Origin: Lysobacterales bacterium
GTDB lineage: Bacteria > Pseudomonadota > Gammaproteobacteria > Xanthomonadales > Rhodanobacteraceae
Direction of reading: 5' to 3'
DNA: 64,000 bases
NCBI GenBank assembly: GCA_002632325.1
Contig: NSJK01000007.1
Coordinates: 62,001 to 126,000, forward strand
The position numbers and the translations under genes were made by a program. Below are positions 50,324 through 60,500 of this stretch, in pieces; the stretch's first letter is position 1, and the number at the start of each line of letters is the position of its first letter. Under the pieces are notes generated by a model. It saw only the letters and a list, made by a program, of their open reading frames with translations, had not been told where the DNA came from and searched no databases.

Positions 50324-53181
50324 ACACCGGCGCCGGCCCGCTCGAGCGGCGCTGGCGCGAACTGGCGCCCCTGTTCGACCGCGCGTTCGAACTCGAAGCC
50401 GATGCACGCGCGGCATTCATCGACGCGATCGAGGATCGCGAACTGCGCGAAGCGCTGTGCAACCTCCTGACCGACCGCCAGGGCGAGAGTCCGCTCGATG
50501 GCGACAGCGGCCGCTTTGCCGCCGAGCTCATCGGTTTCGGTCTGGAAGGTCGCCGCATCGGTGCCTGGCGCGTCGGTCGCGCGATTGGCGCGGGCGGCAG
50601 CGCAACCGTGTTCTCGGCTCGTCGCGACGATGGCGCCTACGAACAGAAGGTCGCGATCAAGATCCTGCGTCACGGCATCCTCGACGTGTACGAGCGTGAA
50701 CGCTTCGTGCGCGAACGCACGATTCTCGCGCGCCTCGAGCACCCGCACATCGCCCACCTGTTCGATGGAGGCCTCACTGCCGAAGGCGTGCCGTGGTTCG
50801 CACTCGAATTGGTCGGTGGCGCGCCGGTCACGCACTGGTGCGATGCGCGCAAGCTCGACCTCGACGCCCGCCTGCGCCTGTTCGCAACGATCTGCGAGAC
50901 GGTCGCCTACGCGCAGCGCAATCTCGTCGTGCACCGCGACCTCAAGCCCTCGAACATCCTCGTCGATGGCGAGGGACAGCTCAAGCTGCTCGACTTCGGC
51001 ATTGCGCGCCTGCTCGTGGATGGCGGCAGCGAGGACGCCACGCGTACCGAAGCGCGCCGGCTCACGCCCGCCTACGCCGCGCCTGAACAGCGCGATGGCG
51101 GCAGCGTGACCACCGCAACCGACGTCTACAGCCTCGGCGTGTTGCTGCATGAGCTGTGTACCGGGCAACGGCCGCAGTTCCTCGCCGACGGCAGCCTGCG
51201 CTCAGCTGCGCTCGCGCTCGACGCCGGCGCCGCACAAGCGCGATCCGCCGAGCTGCGCAGCCTGCGCCGGCGCCTCGATGGCGAGTTGGGCCTGATCATC
51301 GCCAAGGCGCTTGCAATCGATCCGCAGCAACGCTACGCCAGTGCCGCGGCGCTGCACGACGAGTTGCAACGCCTGGCTGCGGGCAATCCTGTCCTTGCGA
51401 AACCGGATTCGCGTGCCTACCGCTTCGCCAAATTCGTGCGCCGCCATCGGCTCGCGTTCGCCGCCGGCAGCGCCCTGCTGATCGTGATCCTCGGCGCCAC
51501 CGCAGCGACCGCCTGGCAGGCCCGCGTTGCGCGCATCGAGGCTGCGCGCGCGGACGCGGTACGCGACTTCGTGCTGGCACTGTTCGCGGGCATAACGCCC
51601 GACGAGAGCAAGGGCCGCGTGGTCAGCGCGCGCGAACTGGTCGATCGCGGCGCCGCACGTCTGGACGAAACCCTCGCCGGCGAACCTGCCATCGAGGCAC
51701 AACTGGCGACAACACTGGCCACCGCCTATCGCCAACTGGGCGATTACCCCAAGGCGATGCAGTTCGCGCAGCGCGCATTGGCCGCCGCGCACCAGCCGGC
51801 TGCACGCGCCCTCGCCGTGTTCGAGCGCGGCCGCATCCGTGCTGCGCAGGGTGACTTCGATGCTGCCGAGCAGGATTTGCGCGAGGCCCTGTCACTGGCT
51901 CCGGACGCCAGCCGCGGTGAAGTTCGCCTGCGTCTGGCCGACGTGCTGGCCGAGCGCGGCCACCTCGACGAAGCGCTGTCGATGGCCAACACCAATCTCG
52001 CCCACGCCACCACGCCCGAGCAACGCGACCAGGCACTGGCGATGCTCGGCGGCATCGATTTCCGTCGCGGCAAACTTGCCGATGCCGCGCGCGAGCTCAA
52101 TGAAGCGCTCACGCTGGCACGAGCCAACCGCGGTGAGGCGCATACCCAGACGGCTTCGATCGAGCACGATCTGGGCGTGGTCGTGCTGCAGCAGGGTGAC
52201 GCCAAGGCCGCGGTTGCACTGTTCGAGCAGGCACTCAAGACCCGTCGCGGACTACTCGGCGACAAGCATCCCGACATCGCCGACAGCCTGTTCAATCTCG
52301 GCACCGCCTTGCGGCGGCTGGGCGAGAACGATCGAGCCGGCCAGTTCTTCAACGAAGCACTGGCGATGCAGCGCGAACTGCTTGGCCCGAAGCATCCCGC
52401 GGTTGCCAACAGCCTCAATTCACTGGCGGTGCTGGCCTGGCAGCAAGGCGATCCGGATACCGCGATCGCCTACCTCAAGGAAGCGCTCGATGTGGCGACC
52501 GCGGCGCATGGCAAGAGCCATCCCAGCGTGATCGCGATGCGCAACAACCTCGCCGGCATGTTGCGGGTCAGCGGGAAGCTCGACGAGGCCGAAACGCAGG
52601 CGCGCAGCGCACTCGCCGATGCCCGTGCGACGCTTGGCGAGAACCATTACCTGACTGGTGTAGCGCAATTGGGCCTGGGCTCGATCCTGGCCGAACGCGG
52701 CCAGTCCGCGGCGGCCCTGGACGAGGTCAGGCAGGCCCACGCCGTCCTCGCCAAGGCGCTGGGCAGCGACCACGCCGATACCCTCATGGCCCAGGTTGCG
52801 CTGGCCGATCTCGAGCGCGAGACGGGCGACCTCAAGGCCGCGGCCGAGGATGCCCGGCAGGTGCTGGACGCAGCGAGCAAGACCTTGCCCGCCGGCCATC
52901 CACGGCTGGGCAAGGCAGAACTCGTGTTCGCGCGCGTCGCCGCCCAGGGCGGGGATTGCGCCCACGCCGTGCCGGTCTTCACCAGCGCGGCGCAGGCACT
53001 GGCCAAGGGTGGTGTCGCAATGCGCTCCGAACTTGCCGCAGCGCAGCTGGGTCTGGCGCAGTGCCTGCGTGCGAGCGATCCGGCGCAAGCCGATGAACAG
53101 TTCGCCCAGGCCCGGGCGACGATCGCGTCGCTGCCGTTCGTGCCGCGCGCGCTCGCCCGCGCCGCCGCCAGGCCACACTGA
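50320..53181 (+). CDS. Transmembrane Ser/Thr protein kinase with TPR repeats (module 2)
   Basis: A 953-residue kinase with the same plan as the one at 1099. The glycine loop is IGAGGSATVFSARRDD, lysine K114 is in KVAIKIL, and HRDLKPSN and LDFGIARLL are intact. A membrane helix lies near residues 380-400, and TPR repeats fill the rest (for example RGLLGDKHPDIADSLFNLGT). Compared with module 1, the repeats are more regular and of the kinesin-light-chain-like kind (HPxxAxSLxxL). It starts with GTG inside the sigma stop codon. The next genes downstream encode exported proteins. Confidence 0.92.
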   Translation: MNTGAGPLERRWRELAPLFDRAFELEADARAAFIDAIEDRELREALCNLLTDRQGESPLDGDSGRFAAELIGFGLEGRRIGAWRVGRAIGAGGSATVFSARRDDGAYEQKVAIKILRHGILDVYERERFVRERTILARLEHPHIAHLFDGGLTAEGVPWFALELVGGAPVTHWCDARKLDLDARLRLFATICETVAYAQRNLVVHRDLKPSNILVDGEGQLKLLDFGIARLLVDGGSEDATRTEARRLTPAYAAPEQRDGGSVTTATDVYSLGVLLHELCTGQRPQFLADGSLRSAALALDAGAAQARSAELRSLRRRLDGELGLIIAKALAIDPQQRYASAAALHDELQRLAAGNPVLAKPDSRAYRFAKFVRRHRLAFAAGSALLIVILGATAATAWQARVARIEAARADAVRDFVLALFAGITPDESKGRVVSARELVDRGAARLDETLAGEPAIEAQLATTLATAYRQLGDYPKAMQFAQRALAAAHQPAARALAVFERGRIRAAQGDFDAAEQDLREALSLAPDASRGEVRLRLADVLAERGHLDEALSMANTNLAHATTPEQRDQALAMLGGIDFRRGKLADAARELNEALTLARANRGEAHTQTASIEHDLGVVVLQQGDAKAAVALFEQALKTRRGLLGDKHPDIADSLFNLGTALRRLGENDRAGQFFNEALAMQRELLGPKHPAVANSLNSLAVLAWQQGDPDTAIAYLKEALDVATAAHGKSHPSVIAMRNNLAGMLRVSGKLDEAETQARSALADARATLGENHYLTGVAQLGLGSILAERGQSAAALDEVRQAHAVLAKALGSDHADTLMAQVALADLERETGDLKAAAEDARQVLDAASKTLPAGHPRLGKAELVFARVAAQGGDCAHAVPVFTSAAQALAKGGVAMRSELAAAQLGLAQCLRASDPAQADEQFAQARATIASLPFVPRALARAAARPH

Positions 53182-53364
53182 CTCGCCCGGCGGGCGCGGT
53201 TGCGTGCGCAGGCACGCCTGAGGCGGTCCTGGCCCGGAACAAGACCTTGTTTTCGGCCCTGCCTGTCCTGTGCACCTGCCTTCTTGCGCCTGAAGGATGG
53301 ACAGCCCGTCCTTGCCACATTCAAGTTGCCGGATCGACCGGCCTTGCGCTACAGGAGAGCCCGC

Positions 53365-54015
53365 GTGAAAACACTGCTGCTGACGACCAGCATCCTCGCC
53401 GCCGGGTGCTGGGCCATGCCCCATGCATACGCCGATCGGCCGGCCACGCCGGCGGAGCGGCAGGCCGCCGGCTTCGATGATCCCGCGATCCCGTACATGA
53501 TCCGCGACATGCCCGCAGCGCGGGCCCAGATGCCGCGCTCGCCGATGGGCATTCCGGACTCCAAGTTCCAGACGCGACTGGGCAGCGCATTCTTCGGCCG
53601 CACCAGCGACTACACCTTCGGCTTCGCGCCACCACCGAGCACGGGCTGCGATTCGGGAACCGAGCGCTTTGCCACGGCCGCCTTCGACCTGCCGCAGGGA
53701 GCAAGCATCTACTACCTCGACGTCTTCGGCTTCGACGCCAACGCCAGCGATGACATGCTCGTGTTCCTGCTGCAGGTTTGCCACGACCTCGGCAGCCTCG
53801 ATCCACCCGTGGTGACCCAACTGGGCACCACCACGACCAGCGGCGCAGCCGGCAATGCGCTGGTGACGCTGGATTTCAGCGCCGCGCCCATCGAGGTCAA
53901 CCGCTATACCTGCCATTACATGGTGCGCGTGAACCTGGCCTACCCAGGCGGTGCCTGCACCACCAGCATCGGCCTCGACAAGGCCCGCATCCAGTACACC
54001 CATGCCGGCAACTGA
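53365..54015 (+). CDS. Secreted protein A of a three-gene paralogous set
   Basis: A 216-residue exported protein with a signal peptide (about 1-23; a Cys occurs in SILAAGCWAMPHA but not as a clean lipobox). A GTG start at 53365 has AGGAGA upstream. The N-terminal stretch ATPAERQAAGF matches PAELAAAGF in protein C. The core shared with B and C is YLDVFGFDANASDD, a Cys (LLQVCHD), then NRYTCHYMVRVNL, a further Cys and LDKARIQY. No family is known to me. It is the first of three co-directional genes with gaps of 10-13 bp. Confidence 0.75.
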   Translation: MKTLLLTTSILAAGCWAMPHAYADRPATPAERQAAGFDDPAIPYMIRDMPAARAQMPRSPMGIPDSKFQTRLGSAFFGRTSDYTFGFAPPPSTGCDSGTERFATAAFDLPQGASIYYLDVFGFDANASDDMLVFLLQVCHDLGSLDPPVVTQLGTTTTSGAAGNALVTLDFSAAPIEVNRYTCHYMVRVNLAYPGGACTTSIGLDKARIQYTHAGN

Positions 54016-54028
54016 GGGAGCACGCGAC

Positions 54029-54607
54029 ATGAAATCCAGGATCAAATGTCATTGGGCGACCGCCCTTGCCCTCGTCGCCGCGCTGATGGCCCCATCGAGT
54101 GAGGCGGGTGTCCTGTACGGAACCCGATACGAAACCATGATTGGTCGCTCCGGGCATCCCACCAGCAGCGCGCTCGTGATCGACTCCACCGGATACCTCG
54201 ACGCTACCTGCATCAACAACGCGGGGCCGGGACGCCGCACCCTGATCTATCCCTTCGACATACCCGCTGGCTTCGAGATCTTCAAGGTTGAAATCTGGGG
54301 CAATGATGCATCGGCGAGCAATGACCTCAGCTACCGCCTCGTCGAAACCTGCCAGCCCTTCCTGGCGGCCGGCACACCGGTCAGCACCAACCTCGCCGCG
54401 TATTCGACCAGCGGCAGCCCCGGCGAGTTTGTCGCGTTCCTGTTCGCCGACCAGCATGTCGCGATCAGCTCCAGTTGCGCCTACTACGTCGAAGCACGTT
54501 TTGCCGATGACGGTGCTGCCTGCGACGGCTACGACCTTGCCACGCGCAATGTCCGCATCCTGCTCAATGATCCCGATGTCATCTTCCGCGATGACTTCGG
54601 CCCCTGA
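54029..54607 (+). CDS. Secreted protein B of a three-gene paralogous set
   Basis: A 192-residue exported protein with a signal peptide (about 1-26, ending MAPSSEAGV). The shared core is FEIFKVEIWGNDASASND, LVETCQPFL, then SSSCAYYVEARFADDGAACD and RNVRILL. It ends in DPDVIFRDDFGP, a variant of the I-F-x-x-x-F tail, which proteins A and C lack. GGGAG precedes the ATG at 54029, 13 bp past the previous stop. Confidence 0.75.
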   Translation: MKSRIKCHWATALALVAALMAPSSEAGVLYGTRYETMIGRSGHPTSSALVIDSTGYLDATCINNAGPGRRTLIYPFDIPAGFEIFKVEIWGNDASASNDLSYRLVETCQPFLAAGTPVSTNLAAYSTSGSPGEFVAFLFADQHVAISSSCAYYVEARFADDGAACDGYDLATRNVRILLNDPDVIFRDDFGP

Positions 54608-54617
54608 GGATCTGCAC

Positions 54618-55274
54618 ATGAAACTTGCCTACGCACTGATTGCCACTGCCGCACTCGCATCGACGAGTGTGATTGCCCAATCCCGACACGTGCCGGTGCA
54701 GGATCCTGCCGAGCTCGCTGCTGCGGGGTTCGCGCCCGATGCGGCCAATGTATGGCGCCTGCTGGACACCGAGCCGGCAAGGAACTCTCGGCCGCTCGAT
54801 CCCGAGGGAGGCGCGCCGACGGTCGACACGTCCACCACCGTAACCGCCGAAGATTTTCAGCAGAAGGCGAGCAACGGTCAGTACCAGGCCCAGGCTTATG
54901 CCCAGCTGCAATGCGATACCGGTTCACCCTATTTCAATGCAAACCTGCGCCTGCCTTCGGGCAAACGTCTCAAGTACCTCGATGTCTGGGGCAAGAATAC
55001 CTCCGCCTTTCCAATCACGACGACCCTGGTTTCTGCATGCAAGGCGGACGATACCCCGGGCACGACGAACAATACGATCATCGGGCAGTACACATCCGCT
55101 GCTCCGGGCACCGGCGGCTACTCCACTTGGGTCACACTCCCAGACGGGGTGTTCACGGACACCGAACATTGCGCCTACGAGATCACGATCAGTTTCGGCG
55201 ATCCGGCGACGTTCACCTGTCAGGGCAGCACGCAAGTCTTCTACAAGGCCCGCGTGGTTTGGGACTCCGATTGA
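54618..55274 (+). CDS. Secreted protein C of a three-gene paralogous set
   Basis: A 218-residue exported protein with a signal peptide (about 1-20, ending SVIAQSR). The N-terminal part has AELAAAGF like protein A. The core is LKYLDVWGKNTSAFP, VSACKADD, then TEHCAYEITISFGD, TFTCQG and FYKARVVW. It ends shortly after the last strand (DSD), without a tail motif. GAGGA precedes the ATG. The function is unknown. Confidence 0.75.
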   Translation: MKLAYALIATAALASTSVIAQSRHVPVQDPAELAAAGFAPDAANVWRLLDTEPARNSRPLDPEGGAPTVDTSTTVTAEDFQQKASNGQYQAQAYAQLQCDTGSPYFNANLRLPSGKRLKYLDVWGKNTSAFPITTTLVSACKADDTPGTTNNTIIGQYTSAAPGTGGYSTWVTLPDGVFTDTEHCAYEITISFGDPATFTCQGSTQVFYKARVVWDSD

Positions 55275-55349
55275 ATCGGGCGGCGATCGCCGCGCAGTTC
55301 CCGACGTGCGCGGACATGCGCAGCGCCTGTCCGCGCCTTCGGGCTCGGA

Positions 55350-55622
55350 TCACCAGCGCGGCACGCCGGCTTCCTGCGGCAACTCGCCCTTGCGATAGAG
55401 CTTTTCGAGGCGGGCGACCAGCGCATCGAGCGCAAGTGCGGTCTCGCTGCCATTGACCTCGACCGCGCGTGCGATCTGCTCCGCGCTGAGCGGGCGCGTG
55501 ACCTTTTCACCGGCCGCTTCGGCCAGCTTGACGGCCAGCTCGGCCAGATGCGCGGTGTAGATGCGTGCCTGGATCGCCTGCTCGAAAAACTCGCGCCGCA
55601 GCACGAAGTCCTTGTCCGCCAT
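55350..55622 (-). CDS. Small helical hypothetical protein
   Basis: A 90-residue soluble protein (MADKDFVLRREFFEQAIQAR at the start) rich in Ala/Glu/Leu and predicted to be all-helical. It contains LSAEQIARAVEVNGSETALA, which could be a helix-turn-helix-like segment, but no family is recognised. It is divergent from the LOG gene, with 138 bp between. Composition and a sensible ATG at 55622 favour a real gene. Confidence 0.55.
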   Translation of the reverse strand: MADKDFVLRREFFEQAIQARIYTAHLAELAVKLAEAAGEKVTRPLSAEQIARAVEVNGSETALALDALVARLEKLYRKGELPQEAGVPRW

Positions 55623-55760
55623 GTCACGCCTCCACACGGTAGCCACGTCGGCATCGAGTGTACGGCCATCAGCCGATGCTGGCGATTGGCGGCGCATCAT
55701 CGATGCGCGCGCCACGCGGCGCCGCTGGTGCGACATGCAACCACCATGCACAATGCGTCG

Positions 55761-56339
55761 ATGCGTATCTGTGTCTATTGCGCGTCGAGCGCCGCGGTCG
55801 ATCCGGTCTATCTCGAAGCTGCACGCAGCCTGGGCGACACGCTCGCGCGCGCGGGCTGCACGATCGTCTATGGCGGCGGCGGCACCGGCCTCATGGGCGC
55901 ACTGGCCGATGGCGCACTCGCCGCGGGCGGCGAAGTGATCGGGATCATCCCGCGCTTCATGGTCGAGGTGGAGTGGCAGCACCCGGGCGTGGGCGACATG
56001 CAGATCGTCGAGGACATGCGCGAGCGCAAGCATCGCCTGCTCACCGGTTCGGACGCGGTGATCGCATTGCCCGGCGGCTGCGGCACACTGGAAGAACTCG
56101 CCGAGGCGCTCACGCTCAAGCGCCTCGCGCTCTACGCCAAGCCGATCCTGCTGCTGGATATCCAGGGCTTCTACGCACCACTCGAACGCTTCCTCGAGCA
56201 GATGATCGAGCAGCGCTTCATGAATCCCGAGCATCGCGCGCTGTGGACGCGCGTGAACAGCGTCGATCAGGTGCTGCCGACGATTCGCGCGACGCCCGAC
56301 TGGGACAGCAACGCGCGCGACTACGCGGCGGTGCGCTGA
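55761..56339 (+). CDS. LOG family protein (nucleoside 5'-monophosphate phosphoribohydrolase)
   Basis: A 192-residue Rossmann-type enzyme of the LOG family, which splits AMP-like or cytokinin nucleotides into base and ribose 5-phosphate. The signature PGGCGTLEE is at about 101-109, with its partner DMRERKHRL. The Gly-rich VYGGGGTGLMGALA forms the phosphate site. I chose the ATG at 55761 since MRICVYCAS is the family N terminus; an ATG at 55746 adds five residues. Despite the old annotation 'lysine decarboxylase', no such activity is expected. Confidence 0.88.
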   Translation: MRICVYCASSAAVDPVYLEAARSLGDTLARAGCTIVYGGGGTGLMGALADGALAAGGEVIGIIPRFMVEVEWQHPGVGDMQIVEDMRERKHRLLTGSDAVIALPGGCGTLEELAEALTLKRLALYAKPILLLDIQGFYAPLERFLEQMIEQRFMNPEHRALWTRVNSVDQVLPTIRATPDWDSNARDYAAVR

Positions 56340-56354
56340 GCGCGTCGCGAGTCT

Positions 56355-56792
56355 TCAGTCGAAGCGGCTGAGATCACGGTCACTGTCGCCGCCGCGATCA
56401 TCATTGCCCGCATCGGGATCGTCGAACAGGCTCGCATGCGCCGTCTCGTCACCGCCGTCCTCGCTGCTGGCCGGTCGGCCCGAGGATTCGCTCGCGGCCT
56501 TCTGTTTTTCCCAGCGATTGCGGATCGGATTGGCCGATTCGGCGGCTTCGAGCGCATTCACGAGTTCCTGACGCTGCGCCTCGGGCACCTCGTTCCAGTG
56601 GCAATCGGCGAGTGCGCCGGCCATCGAATACAGCAAGTTGAGGCTGGGTCGGAATCCTGCCCGCTTGACCTTGAGGAAGGCCTCGACCACGCCGACGCGC
56701 GCAAGGTCCTCGGTGGTGCGCACACCGACCTGGCGCAACCAGGCTGCCGATTTCGGTCCGACGTTGCGGATCTTGCTGTCACGTCCACTCAT
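56355..56792 (-). CDS. TfoX/Sxy C-terminal domain protein
   Basis: A 145-residue protein. The first 80 residues are the TfoX C-terminal helix-hairpin-helix-like domain (IRNVGPKSAAWLRQVGVRTT and EDLARVGVVEAFLKVKRAGF, then NLLYSMAGALADCHWNEVP). A disordered acidic tail (about 95-145, rich in Asp/Ser) follows. The TfoX N-terminal domain is absent. Sxy/TfoX proteins promote competence-gene expression in gammaproteobacteria, but a single-domain form need not do so. It lies 10 bp downstream of the fRMsr gene on the same strand, so the two may be co-transcribed. Confidence 0.8.
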   Translation of the reverse strand: MSGRDSKIRNVGPKSAAWLRQVGVRTTEDLARVGVVEAFLKVKRAGFRPSLNLLYSMAGALADCHWNEVPEAQRQELVNALEAAESANPIRNRWEKQKAASESSGRPASSEDGGDETAHASLFDDPDAGNDDRGGDSDRDLSRFD

Positions 56793-56802
56793 TGTTGCCT
56801 CG

Positions 56803-57309
56803 TCATGCCGCGGCAGCGCGAGGCTGCAGTGAATCGACGAAGACCGCACACAGCGCCTGCATGCCGCGTCGATCGTCCTCATCGAAACGCGCAAGCTCGG
56901 GACTGTCCACATCCCACACCCCGAGCAGGGCGCCATGCGCATCGACCAGCGGCACGACGAGTTCCGAGCGCGAGGCGCCATCACAGGCGATATGGCCGGC
57001 AAACGCATTCACATCGGCCACCAGCTGGCTCGTGCGCGTCGCGGCAGCGGTACCGCACACGCCCTTGCCCAGCGCAATGCGCACGCAGGCCGGCTTGCCC
57101 TGGAACGGGCCGACTACCAGCTCGCGGCCATCGAAGAAATAGAAACCGCACCAGTTGATGCCATCGAGCGCATGCCAGACCAGCGCCGACAGATTGGCCG
57201 CGTTGGCGATGCGGTCGTGCTCGCCATGCAGCAAGCCGCGCGCCTGCTGCACGAGCTGGCTGTAGAACTCCGGCTTGCTGTCGGCCTGGATGCGGCTTGC
57301 AGTGAACAT
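56803..57309 (-). CDS. msrC: Free methionine-(R)-sulfoxide reductase (GAF domain)
   Basis: A 168-residue GAF-domain enzyme of the YebR/fRMsr family that reduces free methionine-(R)-sulfoxide. Motifs: INWCGFYFFDGRELVVGPFQ, GKPACVRIALGKGVCGTAAA and FAGHIACDGASRSELVVPL. The three catalytic/resolving Cys (in KPAC, GVCG and HIACD) are all present. It is the upstream partner of the TfoX-domain gene. Confidence 0.9.
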   Translation of the reverse strand: MFTASRIQADSKPEFYSQLVQQARGLLHGEHDRIANAANLSALVWHALDGINWCGFYFFDGRELVVGPFQGKPACVRIALGKGVCGTAAATRTSQLVADVNAFAGHIACDGASRSELVVPLVDAHGALLGVWDVDSPELARFDEDDRRGMQALCAVFVDSLQPRAAAA

Positions 57310-57571
57310 CGCGCAGGTTTTCCTTCAGGAACGCCCAGTGTAACGCGCCGCAGGCGGATGCGACTGCAGCGTGGAAGCCTGGCGGTGGCCCGTCCCGCCC
57401 GGGCACGCCGGCGTTGCTTGCCCGAGGATTGCGCCCGCCCCGGCTGGCCCAGGCCGGGGTCTCGCTCGCCACGCGGCAACGCGATCGTGATCGCGATGAT
57501 CCGTTTGGCCACCTCGTTGCGCGTTACCAGACCGCAACGGCCACGAACGGGATCGCACCCGAAGGGGATAC

Positions 57572-60500
57572 ATGAACCTGCAACCGCATCTTTCGGCAAC
57601 ACTGGTGCGCGGCGCCAGCCGCCTCGCGCTCGGCCTGCTCAGCGCCGGGCTGACCCTGCTCGCCCATGCCGCGCCGACGCCCTTCGTGATCGCGGCGCCC
57701 GGCCCCATCGATTGCGATTCCACGCCATTCGGTCACCATGCGCCGCTCGCGCAGGACATGGAACCGATGGATTTCATTGCCGGCAGCGCGATCAACGCGA
57801 TCGACGAATACCGCCCGTCCAGCGGCGCCGAGGCGCCGCCGTTCACGCGCGTCTATCGCAATGCACCGCCAACCGCGTTCAATGGCGCGAGCCTGCAGCG
57901 CGTGGTCAGCATCGACCTCAACGGTGATGGCCGCGACGAACTCGTCGCGGCCTATCGCATGGGGGACGGCAGCCTCAAGTTGGGCGTGTTCCATCGGGGC
58001 TCACCGCCCGCGGCAACCCTGTTCGACACCTGGGCCCTGTCACAGAGCTTCACCCAGGTGGAACTGGTCGCAGGCGATCTCGACGGCTCGACCAATGGCG
58101 TGCAGGAGTTGGGCGTGATGATTCGCACCACTGCGGGCGCAGTCGAGGTCTACGTTCTCAGTGGCGACAGCAGTGGCGGCATCAACCAGGGCGACAATGC
58201 CTGGGCTGGTTATTGGCTACGCAACAGCGTCGTCGGCAACGCGGTCGGCTTCACCGCGGGCGACCTGCTGCTGGACGGCCACCAGCAGATGGCCGTGGTC
58301 ACTACCTTCGGCAGCGGCTCCAACCGCGTGCTCAACTACGACTTGCTCGAATACCAATCGTCGCTCCCGATCAGCGTGCTGCCGGTCGGCAGCAACCTTG
58401 CGATTGGCAGCAAGGCGTTTCCGACCACGATCGGCACGCAGTTCCCGAGCATCGCCAAACTCGAGGCCGATGCCGGCGACGTGGTCGATTCGGGCGCCGC
58501 AGAGCTGGTGCTGCACATCCAGTACCAGGAGTCGAGTTTCGACTACATCGTGCAGCGCTTGCTGCACTTCACGACCACCCGCGTCAACAACGCCATCACG
58601 GGCATCGCGCTGTTCAGTCGCGGCGCCGGCATGGACTATGACGCCAGCCAGATCGTCCAGGGCGCAAACGAGAACGGACTGGCGAGCTTCGAGGTGACCA
58701 TCGCCAACGTGGATTCCACGCCCAAGCGCGAGATCGTGCTGGTTCGTGCCGACCCGGGCGACCAGCTGAAAGTCTCGGTGTACCAACCCGCGGTCGACCG
58801 CAATGCCGCATTTCAGTTTCAGACCACCGGAACCACGGTCAACCTCACCAACACCAGCGCCGGTGATGCCAGCGCGTTCAACTGGACTTTCGGCGACGGC
58901 CAGACGGCACAGGGACGCAATGCAATCCACCAGTACGCGAACTCGGGCACCTACCATGTGACTTTGGCAGTGAGCTTTCCCGGGGAAGCCTCGCCACGCA
59001 CCTATGCCGCGGATGTGCCGATCAACACCGGCGCCAATGCCGGCGGACAAGCCGCGAGCTACAGTTACCACCTCGCCGGGCCGCGCTACGAGGCGACCTA
59101 TCCGGTTGCCAACTACAATGACCTGGCCTTCGTGCGCGCTGCGGCCGGTGACATCGACCGTGACGGCACCACCGAGATCCTGACGCTCGTCCGCGATACC
59201 AACAACAAGCTGGTGCGCTCGAGCTGGCGCCTGCAGGATCCGGCACAACCGTCCTCGTTCGCGGGCACGCACGCGGTGGAATCCAGCGGGGCATTCGGCA
59301 GCATCACTGCCATGGCCCTGGTTGCCAGCGATTTCGACGGCGATTCGCTGCACGGAAACCTGGCTGGCAGTGGCTGCCAGCGCGTGTCCGAACCCCAGGT
59401 ACGCCAGGTCGTGTGGCTGCCGCCCTACTTCGCTGTCGAGCAGGCCAGCGCAAGCAAGGAAGGAACGTGGGGCAAGACGACGGAAAACCAGACCAGCGTC
59501 GAGAAGCGTTCGGGCAGCTATGTGTCGCAAGATGTCTCCGGTTATATCGGCGTCGAAGTGGGTACGCCCGACAACCTCCCCTACACGGTTGAAGCCTCGG
59601 CAACCTTCAGTGCCGGTCATAACTGGGAAACCAGCCATGGCGAGATCCACGGCGAGCAGAGCTCGATCGAAATCGACGAAGCCAAATCCGTCGAGGCCGG
59701 CGAGGCACTGGTCGTCATCGAGAGCAACCAGTTCGACTGCTACCGCTACGACGTGAGGCGTGCCGCCACCGGGCTGGATCCGAACAGCGAGATGCGCATG
59801 TGCTCGCCGGTCGACGATACACGCTTGGTCAGCGGCGACAATGCCGTGAACTGGGACACGTTCACGCCGGCCGACGGTGTGACGACGCTGGGGCACAAGC
59901 CGGCGCAGTGGTTCCCGCTCAATCGCGACTGGAGCAGCCTTGCCCTGTTCCGTCCCGTCACGACCAATACGGCATTCACCAATACCGACGGCGCCAACGC
60001 AACGACCGACGGCAAGTTCAGCACCGAGGCGCTGGCCGGCGCAGCGCGGGCGCAGCCCTACGTCGAAATCGACCTCGGCAAGGTGCAGGACATCAGCAAC
60101 ATTCGCGTATTTCCGGCCCACGGCGACGCGATCGACCTGCAAGGCTTTCGCGTCTACACCGCGTACACACCGATGAGCACGACCGGATTGCCGAGCGGCC
60201 CCGGCGTGACCATGTTCGCGCCGGAAACCGAAGATGGCGTCTCCTACGATCGCTGGAACATCTGGACGCGCCAGCCCAACCCGCCCTACGCGATGCTGCG
60301 CGCCCGCTATGTCCGCCTGCAACATCCGGGAACGGCCAACCTGCGCGTCGCGGAAATCCAGGTGTTCGGCGACGTCCACATCGACCCGCCGACGTATCCG
60401 CAGGCGGTCTGCGATCCACTCTCGGGCGATGGTTATTTCAATGCACTGGTGTGGAACCGTGCGCTTTCCAAGTTCGCCTCGATCGAGGTTCGTGGCGACT

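Noticed and set aside
47789..50416. An 875-codon open frame on the minus strand across glmS and the second sigma factor
   Set aside because: Antisense to glmS and the sigma gene, both identified by motifs; its product has no recognisable domain.
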